From assembly GCA_017311185.1 (NCBI GenBank), contig JAESUZ010001723.1, positions 1,240,001-1,304,000 of the forward strand: a stretch of 64,000 nt of DNA, in the 5' to 3' direction. This DNA comes from Proteles cristata cristata (Eukaryota > Chordata > Mammalia > Carnivora > Hyaenidae). Position numbers and translations under genes: made by a program. Under the pieces are notes generated by a model. The model was not told the DNA's origin, did not search any database, and saw nothing but the letters and a program-made list of their open reading frames with translations. Position 1 is the first letter of the stretch; each line of letters opens with the position of its first letter. Shown here in pieces: positions 32,815 to 44,886 of the stretch.

Positions 32815-33474
32815 TAAATAATTCTTTTTTTTAATTTATTTATTTAAATTCAAGTTAGTTATCGTACAGTGTAGTATTGGTTTCAGAAGTGGAACCCAAT
32901 GATTCATCACTTATATATAGAACACCCAGTGCTCATCCCAACAAATGCCATCCTTAATGCCTATCACCCATTTAGTCCATCCCCAGATTCATCTCCTCTC
33001 CAGCAACCCTCAGTTTGTTCTCTGTCTTCAAGAGTCTCTCTTGTTTTTCCTTCACTTCCCCTAGGTGCATGTGTTGTGATCCTTAAATTCCACATGGAAG
33101 TGAAATCATATGGTATTTGTCTTTCTCTGCCTGTCTTATTTCACTCGGCATAATACACTCTAGTTCCATCCATGTTGTTAGAAATGGCAGGATTTTATTC
33201 TTATTGATTGCTATGTAAATACTACATCTCTCTCTCTCTCCCTCTTCCTCCCTCTCTCTCTCTTTCTCAGACATACACACACATACACACACAGGCACCT
33301 AATCTTTCTTATCCAATCATTAGCTGAAGGACATTTGGGCTCTTTCCATAATTTGGCTATAGTTGACAGGGCTGCTATAATACAGGGGTGTGTGAACCTC
33401 ACTGAATCAGCATTTCTGCATCCTTTAGATAAATACATAGTAGTGCAATTGCTGGATCATAGGGTAGTTCTATG
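32815..33474 (-). mobile_element. Middle-aged L1 (minus), 3' part, split by a full-length L1
   Basis: T-rich tail, 3'UTR (aaattcaagttagttatcgt), and ORF2 C-terminus reading minus, up to the phrase ggatcatagggtagttctat at about 33453-33472. The element resumes at 40278 with ttttttgaggaacctccata, its natural continuation. A CT/CA microsatellite has expanded inside at 33222-33296. Confidence 0.85.
33222..33296. repeat. (CT)n / (CA)n compound microsatellite inside L1
   Basis: Repeated tctctctctc and cctccctctc followed by acacacacatacacacacag. Confidence 0.9.
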
Positions 33475-33693
33475 TTTTTTTTTTATTTTATTTTTTACAA
33501 ATAGTTTATTGTCAAATTAGTTTCCACATAACACCCAGTGCTCATCCCCACAAGTGTCCTCCTCCATGCCCATCCTCCCTCCCCCCCACATCCATCAGTC
33601 CTCAGTTTTTGTCAGCATTCAAGAGTCTCTCATGGTTTGCCTCTCTCCCTTTCCCCCACCATTTCCCCCCTTCTTCTCCCCCTTGTTCCTCCA

Positions 33694-36600
33694 TCAAGTT
33701 CCTCCTAATCCTCCTATACGTGCAAACATATGATATTTGTCCTTCTCTGCCTGACTTATTTCGCTCAGCATAACACCCTCAATGTCCATCCATGTTGCTA
33801 CACATGGCCAGATTTCGTTGTTTCTCATTGCCATGTAGTATTCCATGGTATAGATAAACCACATCTTCTTGATCCATTCATCTGTTGATGGACACTTAGG
33901 CTCTTTCCATGTTTTAGCTATTGTGGAGAGTGCCGCTATGAACATTGGGGTACATGTGCTCCCATGCCTCAGTATTTCTGTATCCCTTGGGTAAATTCCT
34001 AGCAGTGCCATTGCTGGGTCATAGGGGAGTTCTACTGTTAGTTTCCTGAGGAACCTCCACACTGTTTTCCAGAGGGGTTGTACCAGTTTACATTCCCACC
34101 AACAGTGTAGGAGGGTGCCCGTTTCTCCACATCTCGCCAGCATCTAGAGTTCTCTGATTTGCTCATTTTACCCACTCTGACTGGCGTGAGGTGGTATCTC
34201 AGTGTGGTTTTGATTTGTATTTCCCTGATGAGGAGCGATGCTGAGCATCGTTTCATGTGTCTGTTGGCCATCTGGATGTCCTCTTTGGAGAAGTGTCTGT
34301 TCATATCGTCTGCCCATTTCTTCATTGGGTTGTTTGTTTTCTGGGCGTGTAGTTTGGTGAGTTCCTTATATATTCTGGATATTAACCCTTTATCTGATAT
34401 GTCATTTGCAACTATCTTTTCCCATTCGTTGGTTGCCTATTAATTTTCTGGGTTGTTTCCTTTGCTGTGCAGAAGCTTTTAATCTTGATGAGGTCCCAAT
34501 CATTTATTTTCGCTCTTGATTCCCTTGCCTTTGGGGATGTGTCAACCAAGAAGTTGCTGCGGTGGAGGTCAAGGAGGTTGTTTCCTGCTTTCTCCTCTAG
34601 GCTGTTGATAGTTTTCTGTCTCACGTTCAGGTCCTTTATCCATTTTGAGTTTATTTTTGTGCATGGTGTGAGAAAATGATCTAGTTTCATTCTTCTGCAT
34701 GTTGCCGTCCAGTTCTCCCAACACCATCTGTTTAAAAGGCTGTCTTTTTTCCATTGGAGATTCTTTCCTGCTTTGTCAAAGATCAGATGGCTGTATACTT
34801 TTGGGTCCACTTCTGAGTTCTCAATTCTGTTCCATTGGTCTATGTGTCTGTTTTTGTGCCAATACCATACTGTCTTGATGATGACAGCTTTGTAGTAGAG
34901 GCTAAAGTCTGGGATGGTGATCCCTCCCGTTTTGGTTTTATTTTTCAGGATTACTTTGGCTATTCGGGGTCTTTTGTGGTTCCATACAAATTTTTGGATA
35001 GTTTGTTCTAGTTTTGAGAAGTATGCTGGTGCAATTTTGATTGGAATTGCATTGAATGTGTAGAGTGCCTTAGGTAGTAATGACATCTTAACTATATTTA
35101 TTCTTCCTATCCATGAGCATGGAATGTTTTTCCATTTCTTTGTGTCTTCTTCAGTTTCCTTCATAAGTTTTCTATAGTTTTCATCATACAGATCTCTTGT
35201 ATCCTTGGTTAGGTTTATTCCGAGGTATTTTATGGTTTTTTGTGCAATTGTGAATGGGATCAGTTTCTTGATTTCTCTTTCTGTTGCTTCATTGTTGGTG
35301 TATAAAAATGCAACCGATTTCTGTACGTTGATTTTGTACCCTGCAACTTGGCTGAATTCTTGGATCTGTTCTAGCAGGCTTCTGGTGGAGTCTGTCGGGT
35401 TTTCGATGTAGAGTACCATGTCATCTGCGAAGAGTGAAAGTTTGACTTCCTCTTTGCCAGTTCTGATGCCTTTGATTTCCTTTTGTTGTCTGATGGCTGA
35501 TGCTAGGATTTCCAGCACTATGTTAAACAACAGTGGTGAGAGTGGACATCCCTGTCGTGTTACTGATCTCTGCGGGAAAGCTCTCAGTTTTTCCCCGTTG
35601 AGAATGATGTTAGCTGAAGGCTTCTCATAGATGGCTTTGATGATGTTTAAGTAGGTTCCTTCTATCCCAACTTTCTCGAGAGTCTTTATTAAGAAGGGAT
35701 GCTGTATTTTGTCAAATGCTTTTTCTGCATCTATTGACAGGATCATATGGTTTTTATCTTTTCTTTTATTGATATGATGTATCACATTGATTGACTTGCG
35801 AATGTTGAACCAGCCCTGTAACCCAGGAATGAATCCCACTTGATCTTGGTGGATGATTCTTTTATATGCTGCTGGATTCGATTTGCAAGGATCTTGTTGA
35901 GAATTTTTGCATCCGTATTCATCAAGGATATTGGTCTGTAGTTCTCTTTTTTTGCTGGATCTCTGTCTGGCTTGGGAATCAGAGTGATGCTGGCTTCATA
36001 AAATGAATCTGGGAGTTTTCCTTCGATATCTATTTTTTGGAATAGCTTGAGAAGAATTGGGATTAATTCTGTTTTAAATGTCTGGTAGAATTCCCCAGGG
36101 AAGCCATCAGGTCCAGGGCTCTTATTTGTTGGGAGATTTTTGATCACTGATTCAATTTCTTCACTCGTTATGGGTCTGTTCAGGTTTTCTATTTCTTCCG
36201 GTGTGAATTTTGGTAGTGAGGGTGTGTTTAGGAATTTGTCCATTTCTTCTAAGTTGTCCAATTTGTTGGCATATAATTTTTCATAGTATTCCCTGATAAT
36301 TGCTTGTATTTCTGAGGGGTTGGTTGTAATAAGTCCATTTTCATTCATAATTTTGTCTATTTGGGTACTCACTCTTTTCTTTTTGGTAAGTCTGGCTAGA
36401 GGCTTGTCAATTTTGTTTAGTTTTTCAAAAAACCAACTCTTGGTTTCATGGATCTGTTCAATTGTTTCTTTGGTCTCTATGTTGTTTATTTCTGCTCTAA
36501 TTTTTACTATTCTCTTCTTCTACTGGGTTTAGGGCATTCTTGTTGCTCTGCCTCTAGTTCCTTTAGGTGAGCTGTTAGATTTTGGACTTGCGCTTTTTCT

Positions 36601-37542
36601 AATCTCTTGAAATAGGCCTGGAGAGCAATGTACTTTCCTCTTAGGACTGCCTTTGCCGCATCCCATAGATTTTGAATGTTGTGTTTTCATTTTCATTTGT
36701 TTCCATATATTTTTTAATTTCTTCTCTAATTGCCTGATTGGCCCATTCATTCTTTAGAAGGGTGTTCTTTAACCTCCATGTTTTTGGAAGTTTTCCAGAC
36801 TTCTTCCTGTAATTGATTTCAAGTTTCAAAGCATTGTGATCTGACAGTGTGCATGGTATGATCTCTATTCTTTTATATTTATTGAGGGCTGCTTTATGTC
36901 CCAGTATGTGATCTATCTTGGAGAATGTGCCCTGCGCACTTGAGAAGAAAGTAAATTCCCAGGCCTCAGGATGTAAAGTTCTAAATATATCCGTCAGATC
37001 CATCTGGTCCAATGTATCTTTCAAGTCCATTATTTCTTTAGTGATTTTCTGTCTGGTTGACCTATCCATTGCTGTAAGCGGAGTATTAAAGTCTCCTGCT
37101 ATTAGCACATTCTTATCTATAAGCTTGTTTCTGTTTGTGATTAATTGTTTTAGATATTTAGGTGCTCCCATATTCGGTGCGTAGACATTTATGATTGTTA
37201 GTTCTTCCTGATGGATGGACCCTGTAATTATTATGTAGTGCCCTTCTTCATCTCTTGTGATTGTCTTTAATTTAAAGTCCAGTTTGTCTGATATAAGTAT
37301 GCTACTCCGGCTTTCTTTTGATTTCCTGTAGCATGATATATATTTCTCCATCCCCTTACTTTTAATCTGAAGGTATCTTCCCGTCTAAAATGAGTTTCTT
37401 GTAGACAGCATATAGATGGATTTTGTTTTTTAATCCATTCCTCTACCCTATGTCTTTTGATTGGAGCATTCAGTCCATTGACATTCAGTGTTATTATTGA
37501 AATATGTGGGTTTAGAGTCTTTGTATCTTTTGTAGGGTTCTT
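33694..37542 (-). pseudogene. L1 ORF2 (minus copy), broken
   Basis: Same layout as the plus copy: endonuclease motifs, F-A-D-D (35420-35431), Cys/His-rich C-terminus, stop TGA at 33694-33696. Defects: the expected ATG is AAG at 37540-37542, one base is missing near 37303 (ahead of I-L-I-S-D-K), one A near 36680, one A at about 36510, one near 35865, one near 34428, and one G at about 34133. The changes at 36510 and 34428 are shared with the plus copy. A 475-codon stretch (34412-35839) remains open across the reverse transcriptase. Confidence 0.92.
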
Positions 37543-37588
37543 GTTTGTGGTGGTGTCTCTGGTATCTTTGTTCCTTGCAACCTTTCTT

Positions 37589-38478
37589 TCAGAGCGTCCC
37601 CCTCAGGATTTCTTGTAGGGCTGGCTTAGTGGTAACAAATTCTTTCAATTTCTGTTTATTTGGAAAGGTTTTTATCTCTCCTATTTTGAATGACAGGCTT
37701 GCTGGATAGAGGATTCTTGGCTGCATATTTTTTCTGATCATCACATTGAAGAACTCCTGCCATTCCTTTCTGGCCTGCCACGTTTCAGTTGATAGGTCTG
37801 TCACCACTCTGATAGGTTTCCCTTTGTATGTGAGGGCCCTTTTCTCCCAGGCTGCTTTCAAAATTCTCTCTTTGTCCTTGTATTTTGCCATTTTTACTAT
37901 GATATGTCGTGCAGAAGATCGATTCAAGTTACATCTGAGGGGAGTCCTCTGAGCCTCTTGTATTTCCACATTGACTTCCTTCCCCAGGTCGGGGAAGTTC
38001 TCTGCTATAATTTGTTCCAGGACTCCTTCAGCACCTTTCCCTCTCTCTTCCTCTTCTGGGATTCCTATGACACGGATATTGTTGCATTTGACTGTATCGC
38101 TGAGCTCTCGAATTCTTCTTTCCCGTTCCTGGATCAGTTTGTCTCTTTTTTTGTCAGCTTCTTGTTTTTCTAGAATGTGTCTTCTAAATCACTTATTCTC
38201 CCTTCTGCCTCTTCAATCCGTGCATTGGAGGCCTCTAATTTATTATGTATCTCATTTATCTCATTTTTTAATTCTTCATGCCTATTTTTATTTTCCATTC
38301 TGTCTGTAGCCATAGTTTCTTTGATGTCCCCTATGTTTTTTTCAAGCCCAGCTATTAATTAAATGATTATTGTTCTAAAATATTGTTCAGTTATGCTGCT
38401 GATATCTGTTTTGAGCAGTTCGTTAGCTGTCATTTCTTCTTGGAGTTTCTTTGGAGGAGAGCTCTTTCGTTTCGTCAT
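37589..38478 (-). pseudogene. L1 ORF1 (minus copy), broken
   Basis: Starts ATG at 38476-38478 with the same M-T-K-R-K-S beginning. TAA occurs near 38360 (ATC ATT TAA) and one base is missing near 38178, where the coiled-coil codons D-T-I-I-E become frameshifted. The C-terminal part is open (M-E-I-Q-E-A-Q-R at 37969 onward) and ends at 37589. A 3-bp deletion (one Glu) near 37680 keeps frame. Confidence 0.9.
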
Positions 38479-40277
38479 TTTAGTTAGCTTTCCGGCTCTT
38501 GTTGGTTTTAAAGACCTGTTATGCTCTCTGTTTCTATGAGTGCTGCTATATGCAAGAAGACTCTTTGACTTTCCAGGGCCTATCCTTTCAGAGAGTGTTT
38601 TTTGAATGGTATCTCTTGGTCTCTCTTGTTGGAACCTTAGTTATTTTATTTTCCTATTTGTAGTGATATTTGGGACTCTCCACCTTGTGTACTCTAGCTT
38701 GTTTCTTGAGGTAGCCCTGGAAAAGAAAACAGACAAACACACAGGGAGCAGGAGCACACAAACGCACAGGCTGATTCAACTAACACGCAAAGCGAGAAGG
38801 AAAGCGAAAAAGTTAAGAGAAAAGACAGAGGAGGGAGGGCGAATAATAGGGAGTATAAAATACATAAAAGGGTCAAAAGGGGGAAAAGAAAAGGAAAAAG
38901 GAAGAAAACCGATGGACAAAAAACGGTTTAAAGCATATAACCGGATTTCCCAGCTACAGTTAAATAGCCGTGTGTATGTAATGCTGGTTGAAGAGCATAG
39001 AGAAAGAGAGAGAAGGCAGGGCGGTATGAGGCAATATTGGAAATAGAATGAACAGGCAGAAGGGATAAAAGCTTTTTTCAAAGAGGTAAAGGGTAGAATA
39101 TGGTTGGATAGGTGAGAGAAGGAATCTGGAATTATCCAGAGAAACTATATAGTCTAATTACTCCTGAGAGAAATAGCTGAAAAAGTCGGTAGGTGTAGAA
39201 TTTACATTTACAGAATGGACTCGTTGTGATTGTTTAAGCAAGCTGGCGGCCAGAGTTAATCAGGTCAGTGTTCTGGGGAAAAAAGAGAGAAAAGAGAAAG
39301 AAGAAGAAAAAAAGAAAGAAAAGAAAGGAAAAAAAAGGAATAAAAAAAAGGGGGAAGAGGTCAGCTCTTAGGCAGGGATGGGCATGGCGTGATCTAATGC
39401 CTCAGGCAGGGGGTTCTGCCTTGGCGGTTGTGGGGAGAAGAGTGACGGTGCTCCAGTCCCTTCTTGAACCAAGCGCTGCACCTCGCTTTTTTGGGCATGT
39501 AAACTCCCTGTACCGGGGGCGCAGCCGAAGTTGGTTGTACTCTTCAACCCAGGCCAGTTCCAATCTCCAAATCCCAGTCCGTGTGCCCCACTGAAATTGC
39601 CTTAGACACAGCTTCCCAGGCAACCCCCTGGGGGCAATTCCAGGCCCCCTGCCAAGCTCTGGGGGTGGAGTCCGATTTGCTGCTTCCTTCCCTGGGTCGG
39701 GCTGGCGCGCATGGGCGGGGGCTTGCCTGCCGGGTGCGCTGAGCCCGAGCCCGCTGGAATGAGGAAAACCGGGTCCCTCTATGGCTCGTCACCCGAAACA
39801 CGAACTCACAGGCAAATTACCCAGTTTTTAGCTCTTTGCCTTCTCTCTCGAGTTTCAGCCAGCAAGGAGTGCGGACGCCCGGTGTCCACGCCGCTCTTTC
39901 AGGGGCCCCAGCTGCCCTGGGGCTACAATGGCGGCAGGCACGCCGCCAATCTGAAGTCCAGCCGCCAGGAGCCAGCACAAAGAAGCAGTTTGTGTGCTCA
40001 CCCCCAAGCGGAGGTTTTTCTGTTTTGGACTCTCTCCTTTTCTGCTCTCACTCCCCATAGATGGTAGAGGGGGATCGCCTCCCACCCTGATCCCGGCCCG
40101 ATTTTATCTTCCCCATTTCGCACTCATGTTAGAAGGCTCTCTCAGTGGATTCTGCGTCCTTTTTCTCCCAATCTCTCAGGATTTGTAAGGTTTCCAATGG
40201 CTTCAGATCTTTTCTGTGTGATGTATGGGCGCGAGTGCAAGTACAGAGCTCCTCACTTCTCTGCCATCTTGCCCCCT
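38479..40277 (-). promoter_or_regulatory. L1 5'UTR (minus copy)
   Basis: CpG-rich at 39450-40240. The pyrimidine tract of the element appears as a purine run on the plus strand at 39273-39356. Compared with the plus copy it has several indels, for example a missing block around 39990-40020. It would drive transcription in the sense of DOCK3 if active; this is inference. Confidence 0.65.
38606..39046 (+). other. 146-codon antisense ORF in the L1 5'UTR (second copy)
   Basis: Same start (M-V-S-L-G), same length and same stop position as the frame at 21906-22346. The N-terminal hydrophobic stretch is nearly unchanged; differences cluster in the basic C-terminal half. No indel occurs within the frame although indels are common elsewhere in the pair. 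Confidence 0.35.
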
Positions 40278-41960
40278 TACTCTCTATTTTTTATTTTTTG
40301 AGGAACCTCCATACTGTTTCTCAGAGTGACCACACCAATTTGTATTCCCACCAACAACGCAAAAGGGTTGCCCTTTCCCCACATCCTTGCCAACATCTGT
40401 TTCCCGAGTTGTTAATTTTAGCTATTCTGATAGGTGTGAGGTGGTAACTCATTGTGGTTTTGATTTGTATTCCCTGATGATGAGTGATGTAGAGCATCTT
40501 TTCATGTTTCTGTTAGTCATCTGCATGTCTTCTTTGGAAAAGTGTTTATTCATGTCTTCTGCCCATTTTTTCACTGGATTGTTTGGTTTTGGGCATCCGG
40601 TTTGAGAAGTTATTTATAGAATTTAGATACTAACCCTTTTCCAATATGTGATTTGCAAATAATGTCTCCCATTCTTTCGGCTGCCTTTTAGTTTTGTTGA
40701 TTGTTTCCTTTGCTGTGCAGAAGCTTTTTATCTTGATGAGGTCCCAATAATTCATTTTTGCTTCTCTTTCTCTAGCCTCTGGAGACATGTTAAGTAAAGA
40801 AGTTGCTGCAGCCTAGTTCAAAGAAGTTGCTGCCTGTGTTCTCCTGTAGGATTTGGATGGTTCCTGTCTCATATTTAGGCCTTTCATCCATTTTGACTTT
40901 ATTTTTGTGTATGGTATAAGAAAGTGGTCCAGTTTCATTTTTTCTTCAGTTCTCCCAGCACCATTTGCTAAAGATACTTTTTTCCATTGGATGTTCTTTC
41001 CTGCTTTGTTGAAGATTACTTGACCAGATATTTGTAGGCCCATTTCTGGGTTCTCTAGTCTAGTCTGTTGATCTGTGTGTCTGTGTTTATGCTACTACCA
41101 TACTATCTTGATGACTACAGCTTTGTAATATAGCTTGAAGTCCAGAATTATGATGCCTCCAGCTTTCCTTTTAACTTTCAACATTCCTTTGGATATTTGG
41201 GGTCTTTTGTGGCTCCATACAAATTTTAGGACTATTTGTTCTAGCTCTGTGAAGAATGTTGGTGTTATTTTGATAGGGATTGCACTGAATCTGTAGATTC
41301 CTTTGGGTAGTATCAACATTTTAATAGTGTAAGTTCTTCCAATCCATGAGCATGGCATGTTTTTCTATTTCTTTGTGTCTTCTTCAATTCCTTTTATAAG
41401 CTTTCTACAGTTTTCAGAGTACAGATGTTTTACCTCTTTGGTTGGGTTTATTCCTAGGTATTTCATGGGTTTTGGTGCAATTGTAAATGGGACTGATTCC
41501 TTGATTTCTTTCTGCTGCTTCATTATTGGTGTACAGAAATGCAACCAATTTGATTGTTGATTTTATATGCTGTGACTTTGCTGACTACACACATAAGTTC
41601 TAGCAGTTTTTCAATGGAATCTTTTGGGTTTTCCATGTAGAGTATTATGTCATCTGTAAAGAGTGAAAGTTTGACTTCTTTGTAAATCTGTACTCTTTTT
41701 CTACCTTCTTTTTTCTTTTTCTATCTTTTTGATGATTGCTGAGGCTAGGACTTCCAGTAGTATATTGAACAACAGTGGTGAGAGTGGACATCCCTGTTGT
41801 GTTCCTGACCTTAGGGGGAAAGCTCTCAGTTTTTCCCCACTGAGGATGATATTAGCTGTGGGCCTTTCATATATGGCTTTTATGATGTTGAGGTATGTTC
41901 CTTCTATGCCTGCTTTCTTGAGAGGTTTCATCAAGAAAGGATGCTGAATTTTAATACAAT
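40278..41960 (-). mobile_element. Middle-aged L1 (minus), right arm: ORF2 remnant
   Basis: Continuation of 32815-33474 beyond the nested L1. ORF2 on the minus strand includes [16 protein letters not shown] near 41800 and K-A-G-I-E-G-T-Y-L near 41900, with many stops and frameshifts. It is 5'-truncated at about 41955. Confidence 0.88.
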
Positions 41961-41983
41961 AATTTTTAGTGCTAAATAATATT

Positions 41984-42206
41984 TTTTTTTAATTTTTTTT
42001 TTAATGCTTTATTTCTAGGAGAGAGAGAGAGAGAGACAGCACGAGCAGGGTAGGGTCAGAGAGAGAGGGAGTCACAGACTGAAACAGGCTCCAGGCTCCG
42101 AGCTGGCAGTCAGCACAGAGCCCGACGCGGGGCTCGAACCCACGAACCGCGAGATCATGACCCAAGCGAAAGTCGGGCTTAACCGACTAAGCCACCCAGG
42201 TGCCCC
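41984..42206 (-). mobile_element. CanSINE (young uniform subtype)
   Basis: Has the ctgagctggcagtcagcac-type block (here ccgagctggcag) and aagcgaaagtcgg. A perfect TSD, gtgctaaataatatt, lies at 41969-41983 and 42207-42221. Confidence 0.94.
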
Positions 42207-42221
42207 GTGCTAAATAATATT

Positions 42222-42500
42222 CTTAATCTCAGGAAACAAAATAAAAATTGGTAATGTAGATGCAGAGAGCTCTGCATGTAATTTAAACTTTAAATAAAAG
42301 GGTATATATCACCAGTTTTGTTTCTATCCTTGGAAGTTCCTATTCAGTGTTAAATCAGATACATATTATGGGACATAATATGACAGTAGGACAAAATCAA
42401 GAAGAAGGACAAAGATCAAATAACCCAAAAACTAGTAATATTGGCAATAATTTGTCTGATTTTAAGACTCACACTTAAAAATCAGAGAGATGGGGAGGGC
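42222..42500. other. Intron, nothing recognised
   Basis: Short AT-rich spacer between two SINEs. Confidence 0.4.
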
Positions 42501-42732
42501 GGTTTGCTTGGGTGGCTCAGTCAGTTGAGTGTCCAACTTCAGCTCAGGTCATGGTCTCATGGTTTATGGGTTTGAGCCCCGCATGAAGCTCTCTGCTGTC
42601 AGCATGGAGCCTGCTTTGGATCCTTTGTCCCTCTCACTTTCTGCCCCTCCCCCGCTTGTACGCACAAGCGTGTGCACGTCCTCTCTCTCAAAACTAAACA
42701 TAAACATTTAAAATAAAATAAAAATAAAACAA
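42501..42732 (+). mobile_element. CanSINE (plus), diverged
   Basis: tgcttgggtggctcagtcag at the head, ctcaggtcatggtctcatgg, (CT) and an A-rich tail. Confidence 0.88.
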
Positions 42733-42935
42733 TCTCTTAAAAAACTGGAGAGACAGTAAGATCCTGCCCACAGTATATGAGTTTTGGGATCAGTTCTGGG
42801 TACATAACCCAGCTCTACCACTCACTATGCAACACTGGAAAAACTACTTTAGAGCCTCGGTTCCCTCATCAGGCAAAACAGAGCTCTGGTCTTGGAAAAG
42901 CATAGTAGCATTTCATTATAACAACACAGATATAA

Positions 42936-43126
42936 GGGGCACCTTAGATGTTAAGCATCTAACTCTTGATATCAGCTCAGGTCACGATCTCATGGTTTGT
43001 GAGATTGAGTCCCTCAACGGGCTGTGTGCTGATCGCCCAGAGGCTGCTTGGGATTCTCCCTCTCCCTCCCTCTCTGCCTCTCCCCTGCTCACACTCTCTC
43101 TCTCTCAAAATAGAAATAAACTTTAA
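42936..43126 (+). mobile_element. CanSINE (plus), diverged
   Basis: Head ggggcaccttagatgttaag, cagctcaggtcacgatctca, (CT)n and a short A-rich end. Confidence 0.85.
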
Positions 43127-43194
43127 AAATGCATAAGTTAAATGATGTACTTGTCATCTTATATAAGCAGATGTACTCAATAATTAATATTCTT

Positions 43195-43395
43195 TTCTTA
43201 ATGTTTATTTTATATTTTTGAGAAGGAGAAAGCATGCATAGGAGAGGGACAAAGAGAGAGGGAGACAGAGAATTGCAAGCAGGCTCTGCTCTGTCAGAGA
43301 AGAGCCCAACATGGGGCTTGAACACACAACATTTGATATCATAACCTAGGCTGAGAGTAAGAGATGCCAAATCAATTGATCCACCCAGGCACCCC
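43195..43395 (-). mobile_element. CanSINE (minus), diverged
   Basis: Reverse SINE body and head ending ccacccaggcacccc. Confidence 0.85.
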
Positions 43396-44647
43396 AATAG
43401 CTGTTCCTAATAGATTCTGAAAGATTTTGAAAAGGCAGAGCTATGATGTCTGTGTAAAGACTTATGGAAAAGGCATAAAAGTTTAAGATTATATATGATT
43501 AACACTTACTTATATTACTTTTTTTCAAAGTAAGAAGGAAAAAATTTTAAAGGGTTAGTTCAAGTGAGAACCAGAGAGAATAGTCCTATTGATTTGGGGC
43601 AATGTATCTTTTTTCTTTAATAATGATAAATGTAAAAGGTCTCATTCAAGTTTTCATATTCTTTACTGGGGGTAAAGGGATAAGTGGAAAGAAGAGGAAA
43701 AGGAAAAGGAAAGAAGTAGAGCGGAGTAAAGAAAAGAGGTAAGAAGATACAGAAAAGCTGGGAGAGGAGGAATAGGTGAGGAGGGCCGTGTAAGGAAAGA
43801 AGTAGGGAGGAGGATGGAACTATGTTGCTGATTTGCATGTTTATTAAAACAGACATATAAACACACCCCAATACACGTACACACTTTGCTGAGTAAAAGT
43901 TATTACTGAAGGTGGAACAGCTCTGCAATTTACTGACAGGCATTTGTAATTATCTTTGCCTTTTTCAAATATGATTTGAACTCATTTCCAAGCTATCATC
44001 TTTAAGTTTTCAGATTTGATTGCCAAATCTGATTGGTCTGTTCTCCATGGTTTATTACAAAGAGACATTGATATTTCTTGAGTATTTCTCTTCCTTGTTT
44101 ACTGGTATGTTTAACAGGAGCTAAACTGCAACATAATGATTTATATACAACTTAGTGTCACTGGTTCAAGTTTACAATTTGCTTGGCACATAGTAATATT
44201 ATTTTTGAAATTATTACTATCATTGATTTATTAAATAAATATAATAATGCCATTTTATAACACAGTACTGTTTGGGGCTGAGGAAATAGGATAAGTAGCT
44301 ATGTTGTAAGGTAACATATAGTATTTTGCTAAGATTTTTATTGCTAAAGTTAGACTTAAGAGAACACTGTCTCATCTATGATACACCTGAATCCACATTA
44401 TATCATACAAGGAGTCTGTGGTGTGTGCCAGGCAACCCTACTGACAGTCAATAGAGGGTATAATTTAATGAAACAAACAGGATAGAATGCTGTTACTTAA
44501 AAAAGTCACAAATGGCCAATTTAGGGTTGAACTTTTTTTCTTTTCTAAGGAAGAACAGCACCACTCTGGATTGGATCAACTTTATTATATTTTGTGTTTC
44601 CTCTTTCATGATTTGCTCTTCCACTTTTACAAGAACACATTCACTTG
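43396..44647. other. Intron, nothing recognised
   Basis: AT-rich intron with a purine-rich stretch at 43675-43830. No exon or repeat family identified. Confidence 0.45.
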
Positions 44648-44658
44648 TCAAGTAGCTT

Positions 44659-44875
44659 TTTTTTTTTTTTATGTTTTATTTATTTCTAGGAGAGAGAGAG
44701 AGACAGTGTGAGCAGGGGAGGGTCAGAGAGAGAGGGAGTCACAGACTGAAACAGGCTCCAGGCTCTGAGCTGGCAGTCAGCACAGAGCCCGACGCGTGGC
44801 TCGAACCCACGAACCGCGAGATCATGACCTAAGCGAAAGTCGGACGCTTAACCGACTAAGCCACCCAGGCGCCCC
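44659..44875 (-). mobile_element. CanSINE (young uniform subtype)
   Basis: Carries ctgagctggcagtcagcac and aagcgaaagtcggacgctta. TSD tcaagtagctt (44648-44658) and tcaagtacctt (44876-44886). Confidence 0.94.
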
Positions 44876-44886
44876 TCAAGTACCTT

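Larger units (their letters stand above)
33475..40277 (-). mobile_element. Full-length L1 copy, sense to DOCK3, defective, nested in an older L1
   Basis: Read on the minus strand: 5'UTR from gggggcaagatggcagagaa near 40276, ORF1, ORF2, 3'UTR, and an A-rich tail at 33475-33497. It interrupts an older minus-strand L1 (left arm to 33474, right arm from 40278). The TSD is T-rich and ambiguous (tctat plus T run). Both ORFs are broken. It is the inverted partner of 20567-27482, about 6 kb away. Confidence 0.94.

Noticed and set aside
34412..35839. 475-codon frame as an active reverse transcriptase
   Set aside because: It is the middle of L1 ORF2; the same copy has frameshifts on both sides and no ORF2 start codon.
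43675..43830. Purine-rich stretch as a regulatory site
   Set aside because: Composition only; no motif or repeat unit supports a function.
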